Below are positions 13,649 through 20,750 of a stretch of 33,077 bases of DNA, piece after piece (position 1 is the first letter of the stretch; every line of letters begins with the position of its first letter). Origin of the DNA: a bacterium 1xD8-48 (GTDB taxonomy: Bacteria; Bacillota; Clostridia; Lachnospirales; Lachnospiraceae); NCBI GenBank assembly GCA_009917455.1, contig QZDS01000044.1, positions 1-33,077 of the forward strand. Direction: 5' to 3'. Below the pieces are notes generated by a model. It searched no databases and was not told the DNA's origin. It was given only the letters and a program-made list of their open reading frames with translations. A program made the position numbers and the translations under genes.

Positions 13649-14365
13649 ATGCTTTCGATAGCAGTATGTGATGATGAAGTGATAGAATGCTGCAGCATGG
13701 CAAAAAGAATCAAAGAAATTCTGGAGGAAATGAAAGTACCATGTATCATCCGCCAGTTTCAAAGCGGTGGGGAGCTGCTACAGGCAGTGGAAAGTTTCGA
13801 TATTGTGTTCCTTGATATTATCATGCAGGATTTGGATGGGATGAAAACAGCACAGTTTTTACGGAAACAGGCATTTGATAAGATGCTCATTTTTATATCG
13901 TCCAGCAGGGAGTATGTGTTTGAAGCATATGACGTGGAGGCGTCCCAATATCTGCTGAAGCCTGTGGATGACAGGAAACTGAAAAGGGTTCTGCAAAAAG
14001 CCGTCCTTAAAACAGAAAGACGTTCACAGGAATTTATCGTCGTCAGCAGGGAGCGGCAGAAAAGGAAAATGTTTCTTGATGATATATACTATTTTGAAAT
14101 AAAGGGAAGAGAGGTTGATGTTCACGGAGCGGAAGATGTTTTCACTTATTATGAACGGATTGGGGAGCTGGAGGACAAATTGGGAGGCAAAGGCTTTTTC
14201 AGATGCCATAAAAGCTATCTGGTAAACCTAAAATATGTTGACGGGTATAACAGGCAGGAAGCGGTTTTGGAAAACGGGGAAAAAATTGTTATCGCAAAAA
14301 GAAGATATGATAAGTTTGTACAGGAAGTGTTTAAGGTTATGCGGGAAAATGGGGGGATTCTATGA
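13649..14365 (+). CDS. LytTR-family response regulator (module 1)
   Basis: 238-aa cytoplasmic regulator. The receiver domain (1-120) has the acidic pocket CDDE (8-10), phosphoacceptor D56 in VFLDIIM, the SSS switch region and K in LKPVDD. The LytTR DNA-binding domain (about 135-235) has FIVVSRERQKRKMFLDDIYYFE and FFRCHKSYLVNLKYVDGY. The start at 13649 has the AGGGCAGGTG ribosome site; the longer frame begins in the repeat-rich leader and lacks one. The stop overlaps the kinase start (ATGA), so they are coupled. AgrA-type regulators act on direct repeats upstream of target promoters, and such a repeat lies at 13263-13291. Confidence 0.93.
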   Translation: MLSIAVCDDEVIECCSMAKRIKEILEEMKVPCIIRQFQSGGELLQAVESFDIVFLDIIMQDLDGMKTAQFLRKQAFDKMLIFISSSREYVFEAYDVEASQYLLKPVDDRKLKRVLQKAVLKTERRSQEFIVVSRERQKRKMFLDDIYYFEIKGREVDVHGAEDVFTYYERIGELEDKLGGKGFFRCHKSYLVNLKYVDGYNRQEAVLENGEKIVIAKRRYDKFVQEVFKVMRENGGIL

Positions 14366-15741
14366 AACAGCTCGTAGATTATATAGATATTTTAATCATG
14401 GCGCCATTCTTTCTGGGGTATCTATGGGTAGCGGATAAATTTTGTAAAAAATTTTTAGGGGCATCAAAAAGGAGAGAACGGCTGTTTTTGATTTTGTCCT
14501 TTTGCAGTTGGCTGTTTAGGAATATTTTAGGCCGGTTATCTTCTGGCATGTATACTTTTTCAGTGTTATCCGGACCTATACTCTTTATGGGATTGGTGGT
14601 ACTGTTATTCCGGTCAGACAGGGAGAAAAGGATTTTGTCTGCAGCTATGCTGATGGTGCCTGTAAGGCTGGTAGCAGATTTCTTTGCCTCTTTTTTGTCA
14701 TGTCTGGAACTGTTTTTCCTGCACATAGTAAAAAAGATTCCGGAACCATTTTCTAAAGACTGGGTAATCGCATTAATCAGTGGTGTTGGTTATTGCTTTG
14801 CCATATTGGCTGTATGCTGGATGTCGAAGCATCTTGTGCCTGTTTTTTGCGGCAAGCCGAGAAAGTGGTATGTCATACTGGCAGTTCCTATACTTGTGAT
14901 TGTTATAGTGTATGATGTGGCAAGTCTGGGTGCCGGTAATGGCATAATGGTCAGGAGCGAGGGCAACATGGGATTGTATTATGACCAGCTTTTCAGTTTG
15001 GCTGAATTTTTGGTTTTGGATTTCCTGTCTATAGTAGCAACAGGATTTTATGTGTTTGGAATGAACCGGATTTATCTGGAGCAGGAGAAAAGTGATCAGT
15101 ACCGTTCGCAGGTTGCGGTATATAAAATGCTGACGGAGCAGTACAGACAGTCGGAACGGTTACGGCATGACATGAAAAATCATATCATTGCCTTATTGGC
15201 ACTGTCCCGGAATAAAGAATGGGAGAAGATAGATAACTACCTGAAAAATATGGAGGGCACTGCTTTGGATGCAGCCGGAGACCTGACGGGGAATAAGGCG
15301 GTGGATGCAATTCTGTACCAGAAGCGGAGACAGGCTGAATGGGAAAATATCAAATGGGAATGTGATGTGCGGATGCCAAAGGGATGCTGCATCAATGAGT
15401 TTGACCTGTGTGTATTGTTTGGAAATATATTAGATAATGCCCTGGAAGCGTGCGGAAGGATGCGGGGAGACGAATGCCATTTTATCAATATTCAGGCAAA
15501 AACTGTAAAGAAATGTTTTCTGATTGAAGTAAAAAACAGTATGGACAGGACGGAAAAGTATCCAGACGGATTTACGCATAAAGGGGATTCGCAGGAGCAT
15601 GGTATCGGCCTGCTGAATGTAAGCGATGTGGTGAATAGGTATAACGGGGCAGTGCATAAAGAAGCCCAAAAAGGCATTTTCGTAATATCCATTTTAATGC
15701 CACTGAATGATACCGCACATGACATCAAAACGGCTGTTTGA
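14362..15741 (+). CDS. GHKL sensor histidine kinase (module 1)
   Basis: 459 aa. Six or so membrane segments fill about 8-245, then a coiled linker, the phosphoacceptor H269 in RLRHDMKNH, N-box NILDNALEAC and G-box HGIGLLNV, all typical of AgrC/HPK10-type kinases with a GHKL ATPase. The many-helix sensor suggests a peptide or membrane-borne signal. No agrB-like processing enzyme or agrD-like propeptide gene is adjacent, so the signal is unknown. It partners with the regulator it overlaps by 4 bp. Confidence 0.93.
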   Translation: MKQLVDYIDILIMAPFFLGYLWVADKFCKKFLGASKRRERLFLILSFCSWLFRNILGRLSSGMYTFSVLSGPILFMGLVVLLFRSDREKRILSAAMLMVPVRLVADFFASFLSCLELFFLHIVKKIPEPFSKDWVIALISGVGYCFAILAVCWMSKHLVPVFCGKPRKWYVILAVPILVIVIVYDVASLGAGNGIMVRSEGNMGLYYDQLFSLAEFLVLDFLSIVATGFYVFGMNRIYLEQEKSDQYRSQVAVYKMLTEQYRQSERLRHDMKNHIIALLALSRNKEWEKIDNYLKNMEGTALDAAGDLTGNKAVDAILYQKRRQAEWENIKWECDVRMPKGCCINEFDLCVLFGNILDNALEACGRMRGDECHFINIQAKTVKKCFLIEVKNSMDRTEKYPDGFTHKGDSQEHGIGLLNVSDVVNRYNGAVHKEAQKGIFVISILMPLNDTAHDIKTAV

Positions 15742-15831
15742 AGCACAAACCTAATATCGTATATTTTCATGGCCGAAAGAAGAAATAAGGGGATTTATGT
15801 CCCTGAAAAACGGAGATAAGGAGGATGCACT

Positions 15832-16329
15832 ATGCATACGAAAACAATGGAAGGGCTCATTGGCGCAAGGACGAATATGAACCTGATGAATACCCCTATG
15901 CGCGTTTTCAAGGAGGCAAGGCGTAAGGGAGATACGGAAACCATGGAGCGTGCAATGGGGTATGTCGGTGATTTTTCCGACAAGGCGGAGGAATATAAGG
16001 CAGAAGCTGACAAAGGGATGGAAGAAGACGCAAAGGAAGCAAGGGAAAAAGCAGAGTTGCAGCGTGAGGAGGCTGTCCAGAAGCGTAGGGAAGAACGTGA
16101 AAAACTGGAAGCGAAGATTGAGGAAAACAGGAATGCTGATACCAATGCAGATACTGTGGAGATCAGCGAAGAAGGAAAGGTGTTGTCGAAGGATAATTTG
16201 GATACGGACGCGGTTGGGGTAGAAACAGATGTGGTAAAGAGCGATGCTGTAAAAGAACCAGTGACATATACGAAGGCAGGAGATGCAGTTCCTATGGAAC
16301 AGGAAACGAGTATTTCAGTTTCGGTATAA
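15832..16329 (+). CDS. Coiled-coil protein of unknown function, 165 aa
   Basis: Start 15832 follows AAGGAGG (15818-15824). The N-terminal 45 residues (GARTNMNLMNTPMRVFKEARRKGD) are compact. Residues about 50-110 form a long charged helix with heptad-like spacing (KAEEYKAEADKGMEEDAKEAREKAELQREE). The tail is disordered and acidic. There is no signal peptide. It lies 90 bases after the kinase on the same strand, in the slot where the second module has its own small proteins, which also carry charged coiled-coil ends. Function unknown; linkage to the two-component system is by position only. Confidence 0.75.
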   Translation: MHTKTMEGLIGARTNMNLMNTPMRVFKEARRKGDTETMERAMGYVGDFSDKAEEYKAEADKGMEEDAKEAREKAELQREEAVQKRREEREKLEAKIEENRNADTNADTVEISEEGKVLSKDNLDTDAVGVETDVVKSDAVKEPVTYTKAGDAVPMEQETSISVSV

Positions 16330-16365
16330 TTATATCATGATTTGAGTGCCTATGGCCGTAAGGCA

Positions 16366-16713
16366 ATGAAAGTTACAATCATGGATTGGGAAAGGCTTTT
16401 CGGATTATTTTTCTGGCAGATGGGGCAGTACATATTGAAGGCGGCAATGGGGATGGAGGCATTTTTGCAGAAAGCAACGGGCGGCAAAGTGGCGCTGTCA
16501 GACATCACAGTAGAGAACGGCAGGATAAATGGGCTGGATGCGCCACTTGACAGGCTTCTTAATGATCCAGGGCAGAACCAAACATATCTTGATTATAGGG
16601 CAGACATACTTGCGATTAAGAATTATGAAAAGATGCATGGGTACAGTCTGCCGGGAGAGTTCAGAGCAAGATATGCTGTTAACGGGGAGACGATCCGTAC
16701 AATCGGTATATAA
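16366..16713 (+). CDS. Hypothetical protein, about 115 aa
   Basis: The likely start is ATG 16366 (MKVTIMDWERLF), or 16381; neither has a strong ribosome binding site, so translation may be weak or coupled. The N-terminal half is aromatic and amphipathic (LFGLFFWQMGQYILKAAMGMEAFLQKATGG). The remainder (ITVENGRINGLDAPLDRLLNDPGQNQTYLDYRADI) is soluble in character. No family is recognised. It continues the gene string after kinase 1, and a family B repeat begins at its stop codon. Confidence 0.5.
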   Translation: MKVTIMDWERLFGLFFWQMGQYILKAAMGMEAFLQKATGGKVALSDITVENGRINGLDAPLDRLLNDPGQNQTYLDYRADILAIKNYEKMHGYSLPGEFRARYAVNGETIRTIGI

Positions 16714-16775
16714 TGCCGCAGGGCGGTTCTATGCCCGGATTTACCACAAGGGGTATTCGAGGTCAGAACAGGAAT
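16712..16775. repeat. Dispersed repeat family B, copy 1
   Basis: TAATGCCGCAGGGCGGTTCTATGCCCGGATTTACC, then ACAAGGGGTATTCGAGG. Both parts are shared, with changes, with 23062-23145 and 23868-23925. All three copies directly follow a small-protein gene in the two modules. Confidence 0.6.
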
Positions 16776-16857
16776 TCTTCTGCTCAGTACGTGACTTTAA
16801 AAAGAACTATCTTAAGCCGTTATTGAAGAAACATTTATAGGGAGCAGGTGTGTTGAA

Positions 16858-17010
16858 ATGGAAAGGGATATTGCCGATTATGCGAAAGACGGCAGACTGA
16901 CGGAACCGTCAGACGGAAAGCGTTATGAGTGGCAAAAAATGATTGATGCGGTAAAGGCGTCAGGCAGGCCGCTTACAGACGAGGAAGCCGGGCAGTACCG
17001 GGTAAAATAG
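16858..17010 (+). CDS. Small soluble protein, 50 aa
   Basis: Start 16858 follows GGGAGCAGG (16840-16848). The product (MERDIADYAKDGRLTEPSDG, ending RPLTDEEAGQYRVK) is compact, charged and without membrane segments. The nucleotide sequence for DGRLTEPSDG contains the perfect palindrome CTGACGGAACCGTCAG. No family is recognised. It closes module 1, 20 bases before the right copy of the 26-bp repeat. Confidence 0.6.
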   Translation: MERDIADYAKDGRLTEPSDGKRYEWQKMIDAVKASGRPLTDEEAGQYRVK

Positions 17011-17029
17011 CATGGCACGGCAAAACCGC

Positions 17030-17055
17030 AATTTGTCGATTTGTCGAATCGCAAA
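17030..17055. repeat. 26-bp direct repeat, right copy (tandem 0A-box-like)
   Basis: Identical to 13067-13092 and in the same orientation, 3,963 bases apart. Similarity fades after GCAAA, though both continue to GTGGGG. Confidence 0.85.
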
Positions 17056-17297
17056 TTGAGTGGGGCAAGGGCTGTTCGAGAACTCTTTTTTCTTATCCCT
17101 TTTCGGAATTGTGTACCTACTGAAAACGAGCCTGCAAATATACATTTCCAATGAATAAAACTGCATTTTCTAATCAGAATTGTTCATAAGGTTTGAAATT
17201 ACACGATAACTTGAATAAGCCTATCCGCGGTCTGGTGGGGGCAGACCATTACCAATAGACTTAAAAGGATTGTTTTAGACAGAACTGTCAGGCAATT

Positions 17298-17364
17298 GTA
17301 AATAGTCGGAAACAATTCCGGCTATTTACCCTGTATTGAAATATGCAGTAAAATATAGTATGAT
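17298..17364 (+). promoter_or_regulatory. Inverted repeat and promoter of the lipoprotein gene
   Basis: GTAAATAGTCGGAA (17298-17311) is mirrored by TTCCGGCTATTTAC (17316-17329) with one mismatch. It directly precedes TTGAAA (17336-17341), 17 bases, TATGAT (17359-17364). The hairpin could end upstream transcripts or bind a regulator. The rest of the gap from 17056 shows only a small GGTCTG/CAGACC stem (17229-17247). Confidence 0.65.
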
Positions 17365-17393
17365 ATAAAATATATTTTCAGTGGAGTTTAATT

Positions 17394-18335
17394 ATGAAAA
17401 AGAAATTATGCAGTATCATTTGCTTATGCAGCCTTGTTTCAATTATGTTGTGTGCATGTGGAAAGAAAGAACAGGGAAATCCCATTAGATTACCAGCCAG
17501 AGAAGATATTGTATCTATCGGTGTTTCTGATAGTGATAAATATGCTATGTCACCTGACACAGAGGCTGAATCTGCGGAGTTTATTGATGAATTTTTATCT
17601 ATGCTAATGGAAATGGAAACAACCGGTCAGCAGTCGATCAATGATGTACCGGTCAACAAAGATTCTATTACGATCAATATAAATTGTGATGGAGTGGCAG
17701 GAACTACTCTTTTTTACTACGTAGATAACGGAACTGAATATGTAGAACAGCCATATCAGGGAATTTATAAACCGGCACCTGCTTTAGGTAATTGCATAAT
17801 GGAGATGCTTTCTTCAGCAGACAATACACTGGTTGCGATAACATTTCAGGCATCAGTAATTGAAAAAAACAAAGATTCAATAATAGTAAAACCGGTAGAG
17901 GGCTCTTTGGAGTTTGATTCAGCAGATGAGTTTTACCTGTCAAACAGGGATAACCTTGAATTACAAATTGGCGATATAGTAGAAATTAGTTATAACGGAG
18001 AAATAATGGAATCTTATCCTGCACAATTAGGTGAGGTCTATAAAATTACGGTAATAGAACAAGCAGGCGCTGATGCAATGTATGACAGAATACCTATGGT
18101 AAGAGTGAATGGTAAATTATATTATGATACAGGGAGAGAAAGCATCATGGATGCACGCTGTGGTACCATGGATGGAGAAATAACGTCAACTGTCGATGGA
18201 ACTGAAATTCCAACAGAAGATGATCAATCTAATTTTGGAAGTGGATTTGGCTATCAGTATGGAGCAGACGATACAATAGAGGTTTATATGAATGAAAAGT
18301 GGTTTGTCTTTGAATACAGAGAAGAATCTGAATGA
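17394..18335 (+). CDS. Lipoprotein with DUF5301-like and DUF3221-like regions
   Basis: 313-aa exported lipoprotein. Signal MKKKLCSIICLCSLVSIML ends in lipobox CAC with the modified Cys near 22. Residues about 30-140 begin with IRLPAREDIVSIGVSD, typical of DUF5301. Residues about 150-225 (TFQASVIEKNKDSIIVKPVEG, then LQIGDIVEISYNGEIMESYPAQLGEVYKI) resemble the OB-like DUF3221 domain of Gram-positive lipoproteins. Family names are from memory. The gene has its own promoter and terminator, so it is a single unit. Function unknown. Confidence 0.8.
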   Translation: MKKKLCSIICLCSLVSIMLCACGKKEQGNPIRLPAREDIVSIGVSDSDKYAMSPDTEAESAEFIDEFLSMLMEMETTGQQSINDVPVNKDSITININCDGVAGTTLFYYVDNGTEYVEQPYQGIYKPAPALGNCIMEMLSSADNTLVAITFQASVIEKNKDSIIVKPVEGSLEFDSADEFYLSNRDNLELQIGDIVEISYNGEIMESYPAQLGEVYKITVIEQAGADAMYDRIPMVRVNGKLYYDTGRESIMDARCGTMDGEITSTVDGTEIPTEDDQSNFGSGFGYQYGADDTIEVYMNEKWFVFEYREESE

Positions 18336-18362
18336 GAAAATAAACGATAGATAAGTCAGATT

Positions 18363-18393
18363 AAAAAGGCTGTCCAAACGGATAGCCTTTTTT
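18363..18393 (+). terminator. Intrinsic terminator of the lipoprotein gene
   Basis: AAAAAGGCTGTCC, loop AAAC, GGATAGCCTTTTTT. A strong stem with a T-run 28 bases after the stop; the A-run on the left lets it act in both directions. Confidence 0.9.
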
Positions 18394-18663
18394 CAATTCT
18401 CAGCCCCAATTTACTCAATATGCAGTAGACAAAACTCAAAATACAGTTGCTTAAATTGCGCAAAAAATTTAGAAATGTATGAATATACACCATAATTTGG
18501 AAAACAAACAGTGGGAACACTTTTCCGAAAAGGGAGTTTTTCTTTTGGGTATTTCTGATTCACTTCCACTCTTTCTAAAAATGGTTCTTTCTGATGTTTG
18601 GGCAACTCCGTTATTCTCATTTTGATTTACTAAGCCAATTTGGTGGCTTGTAGCAAAATCTGA
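18394..18663. other. Gene-free stretch
   Basis: AT-rich 270 bases between the terminator and the sigma remnant. A 69-codon minus-strand frame is present but lacks a ribosome binding site and recognisable features. I see no promoter, repeat or RNA structure that I would defend. Confidence 0.4.
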
Positions 18664-18951
18664 GAATATGCCCTGTCTCTATGTGAATTGGAGGGCTGCG
18701 TTTCTGCCGGAAACACAACAGAACAGGCTGTTGACCTGCACCTTCTGGCAAAGGCTATTCAGGATTATCTTGCAGAATTACCGGAGGAGACAAGAGATGT
18801 ATTTATTGGAAGATATTTCTTTTCGTATTCTATCTGTGAGGTAGCAGGATATTATGGCATGAGTGAGTCCAAAGCAAAGAGTATGTTGTACCGCACCCGT
18901 ATCGGATTAAAAAAATATTTGGAGCAGGAGGGATTCTTTGATGAAACGTGA
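18664..18951 (+). pseudogene. 5'-truncated ECF sigma factor
   Basis: The frame opens after a TGA at 18661 and already reads as family sequence (EYALSLCELEGC) before any start codon. What remains is region 4: LPEETRDVFIGRYFFSYSICEVAGYYGMSESKAKSMLYRTRIGLKKYL. Region 2, needed for core binding, is missing. It is followed by the start of its anti-sigma partner with the usual overlap (stop 18949-18951, ATG 18941), so a whole sigma/anti-sigma unit has decayed here. Confidence 0.8.
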
Positions 18952-19060
18952 AGACATCAGTGATGCATTAGGTTAAGTGGATGAAAGTATGATAAGCCAT
19001 GCTTTTATGGTAAGAAGAAAAAAGAAGAAATTGCGGTCAAAAAGAAATAACAGATGGGGG
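18941..19060 (+). pseudogene. Remnant of the anti-sigma partner
   Basis: ATG 18941 reads MKREDISDALG, then TAA (18974-18976). The same frame continues VDESMISHAFMVRRKKKKLRSKR, the typical cytoplasmic start of clostridial ECF-linked membrane proteins. After about 19060 the membrane segment and extracellular domain are absent. A nonsense mutation and a 3' deletion make it non-functional. Confidence 0.7.
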
Positions 19061-19232
19061 CTATGTAATATAGCCAAATTAAATTTAATAGGAAAGGTTG
19101 AAGGGCTTCAGAGAGATCTGAGGCTCTTTTTCTTTTATGGAGTTGAAGATTTGGATTGCAGAATATGCATATTTCTGCGAAAAATAGTTTAAAAATAAAC
19201 TATTTTAAATGAAAAATAAACGGTGAAGTGGT

Positions 19233-19664
19233 ATGAAATTATATTTTGAATTACTAAAATATCCAGTATTCACAATGGAACATGTAAGTCAATATTATGA
19301 TAACATTGAAAGTGTGCATTCAACGGTAAAACGTTTAATAAAGAGTGGTCTTGTGATAAAAATACGAAATAATCTTTACACATGTATTAGTGGAGAAACA
19401 GATGCTCCATTGGCGAACCGTTATCAAATTGCAGGTGCGATTACACCTACCTCTTGTCTTTCTCATCATTCGGCAATGGAATATTATGGAATTAGTGATC
19501 AGATTTTTTATGAGGTTTATGTATCTTCAAATACGGTGTTTCGAGATTTTGAATTTGATGGATACACATTTTGTTATGTATGTTCTAAATGTAATGAGGG
19601 AGTTGAAACAGTGAAGTACAGCGGGGGTGTGCGAGTAACAGATAAGGAACGGACTGTGATGTGA
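19233..19664 (+). pseudogene. AbiEi-like antitoxin, C-terminally truncated
   Basis: Residues 1-60 form a winged helix (FTMEHVSQYYDNIESVHSTVKRLIKSGLVIKIRNNLYTC). The following LANRYQIAGAITPTSCLSHHSAMEYYGISDQ and VRVTDKERTV are hallmarks of AbiEi, the antitoxin/repressor of type IV AbiE systems. Normal proteins continue for about 100 residues after ERTV; here the frame stops two codons later. A family A repeat starts 30 bases downstream, and no AbiEii nucleotidyltransferase toxin follows. The 3' half of the system was most likely lost by repeat-associated rearrangement. It might still bind DNA through its N-terminal domain. Confidence 0.75.
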
Positions 19665-19693
19665 AAATAAATATTGAAGAAATACAAAAGCTA

Positions 19694-19852
19694 ACCGCCG
19701 CAGATGGCTTACTACCATATGCGGCGGTCTGCTGTTTCCGTGGGCAGGCCCTTTTTCCTATTCAGAAAACCGCTTGGAAAGCGGGGAAATCAGAGGTAAT
19801 ATGCTTACACGGCGGTTTGCGTTTGTGCCGCCCTTGCGGGGGATGAAGGGCA
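19694..19852. repeat. Dispersed repeat family A, copy 4 (most complete)
   Basis: ACCGCCGCAGATGGCTTACT, GCGGCGGTCTGC, CCGCTTGGAAAGCGGGGAAA, ATATGCTTACACGGCGGTTTG, GTGCCGCCCTTGCGGGGGAT. It runs in the same order as 3438-3590. It lies between the truncated AbiEi gene and the second LytTR regulator. Confidence 0.8.
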
Positions 19853-19864
19853 TTTTTTTTGAAA

Positions 19865-19892
19865 TGTCCAGTCACTACCGCCAAGTGTCCAG
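19865..19892. promoter_or_regulatory. TGTCCAG direct repeat with 21-bp period
   Basis: TGTCCAG at 19865-19871 and again at 19886-19892, exactly 21 bases apart, 106 bases before LytTR regulator 2. LytTR proteins such as AgrA bind two direct repeats about two helical turns apart, so this is a candidate autoregulatory site. Confidence 0.5.
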
Positions 19893-19997
19893 ATACAACA
19901 CTCGTTCTTCCTTTTTGCCGGTATCTGCCGATAAAATAGGTGGACGGGAAATAATAGCCCTTATTGGTAATAAAACATTGATACGAGGTGAGTCAGA

Positions 19998-20750
19998 TTG
20001 AATATAGCGGTTTGCGATGACGAAGAAAATATCCGTTATTTGATAAAAAGGCTGATAGAAAAGCAGGACGTATCCTGCCAGATCATGGAATTTTCCTCCG
20101 GGGAGGAACTGCTGCGGTTTTGGGAGCAGGAGGACAGGGAACAGTTAGACATCCTGTTTCTTGATATTTCTATGGATGGAACTGACGGAATGGAAACGGC
20201 AGAACAGATCAGTGCATGGAAGGAAGAAAGGGAAGAACCTTTGTGGGGGAGCCTGCCCCTGCTGATATTTGTGACAGGGTACCCGGAGTATATGTCCAAG
20301 GCTTTTTCCGTCAGTGCCTTTCAATATTTAGTGAAGCCCATAGACGAAAAGGAGTTTGAAGATGTGTTTGCGCGGGCCGTCAGGGAGTGCCGCTGTCTGA
20401 ACAGGAAAAAGAACACCGAGCCGGGGGAAATACTGGTCAGGAGCGGGAGCATCACAAGGAATGTTCCAGTCATTGACATTTACTACATTGAGAGCAGCAA
20501 CAGGAAGATTATTGTATCCATGCGGGACGAAGAAATAGAATGCTATGGAAAGATAAGTGAGATGGAGGAAGAACTGCGGGAGGGATTTTTCCGGATTCAT
20601 AAGGGGTATCTGGTAAACATGAAGTATGTGGAGAGATACAGCCGGACAGAGGTGCAGATGAAGAACGGGAAACGCCTCCTGATCTCCAAGTACAAGTACC
20701 AGGATTTTATAAAGGCATATCTGGAATACATTGCGGAGGACGGCAGATGA
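19998..20750 (+). CDS. LytTR-family response regulator (module 2)
   Basis: 250 aa. Receiver domain with CDDEE pocket (6-9), phosphoacceptor D56 in LFLDISM, T in FVTGYPEY and K in LVKPIDEKE. LytTR domain from about 140 (ILVRSGSITRNVPVIDIYYIESSNRKI, FFRIHKGYLVNMKYVERYSR). The start is TTG at 19998, chosen because GAGGTGA (19985-19991) is 6 bases upstream and the protein then begins at the usual MNIAVCDDE. It overlaps kinase 2 by 4 bp. It is a clear paralogue of the regulator at 13649 but well diverged, and its codons are GC-richer. Confidence 0.93.
   Translation: MNIAVCDDEENIRYLIKRLIEKQDVSCQIMEFSSGEELLRFWEQEDREQLDILFLDISMDGTDGMETAEQISAWKEEREEPLWGSLPLLIFVTGYPEYMSKAFSVSAFQYLVKPIDEKEFEDVFARAVRECRCLNRKKNTEPGEILVRSGSITRNVPVIDIYYIESSNRKIIVSMRDEEIECYGKISEMEEELREGFFRIHKGYLVNMKYVERYSRTEVQMKNGKRLLISKYKYQDFIKAYLEYIAEDGR

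Noticed and set aside
13649..15741. A complete agr quorum-sensing locus
   Set aside because: Regulator and kinase are Agr-like, but no AgrB-like membrane protease or AgrD-like peptide gene was found on either strand nearby.
18411..18620. 69-codon minus-strand frame in the gap after the lipoprotein
   Set aside because: No ribosome binding site, no recognisable domain, AT-rich background; kept only as a gap note.
19661..19846. 61-codon plus-strand frame running through family A repeat copy 4
   Set aside because: It reads through the repeat hairpins; the analogous frames at other copies differ, so the repeat is not protein-coding.
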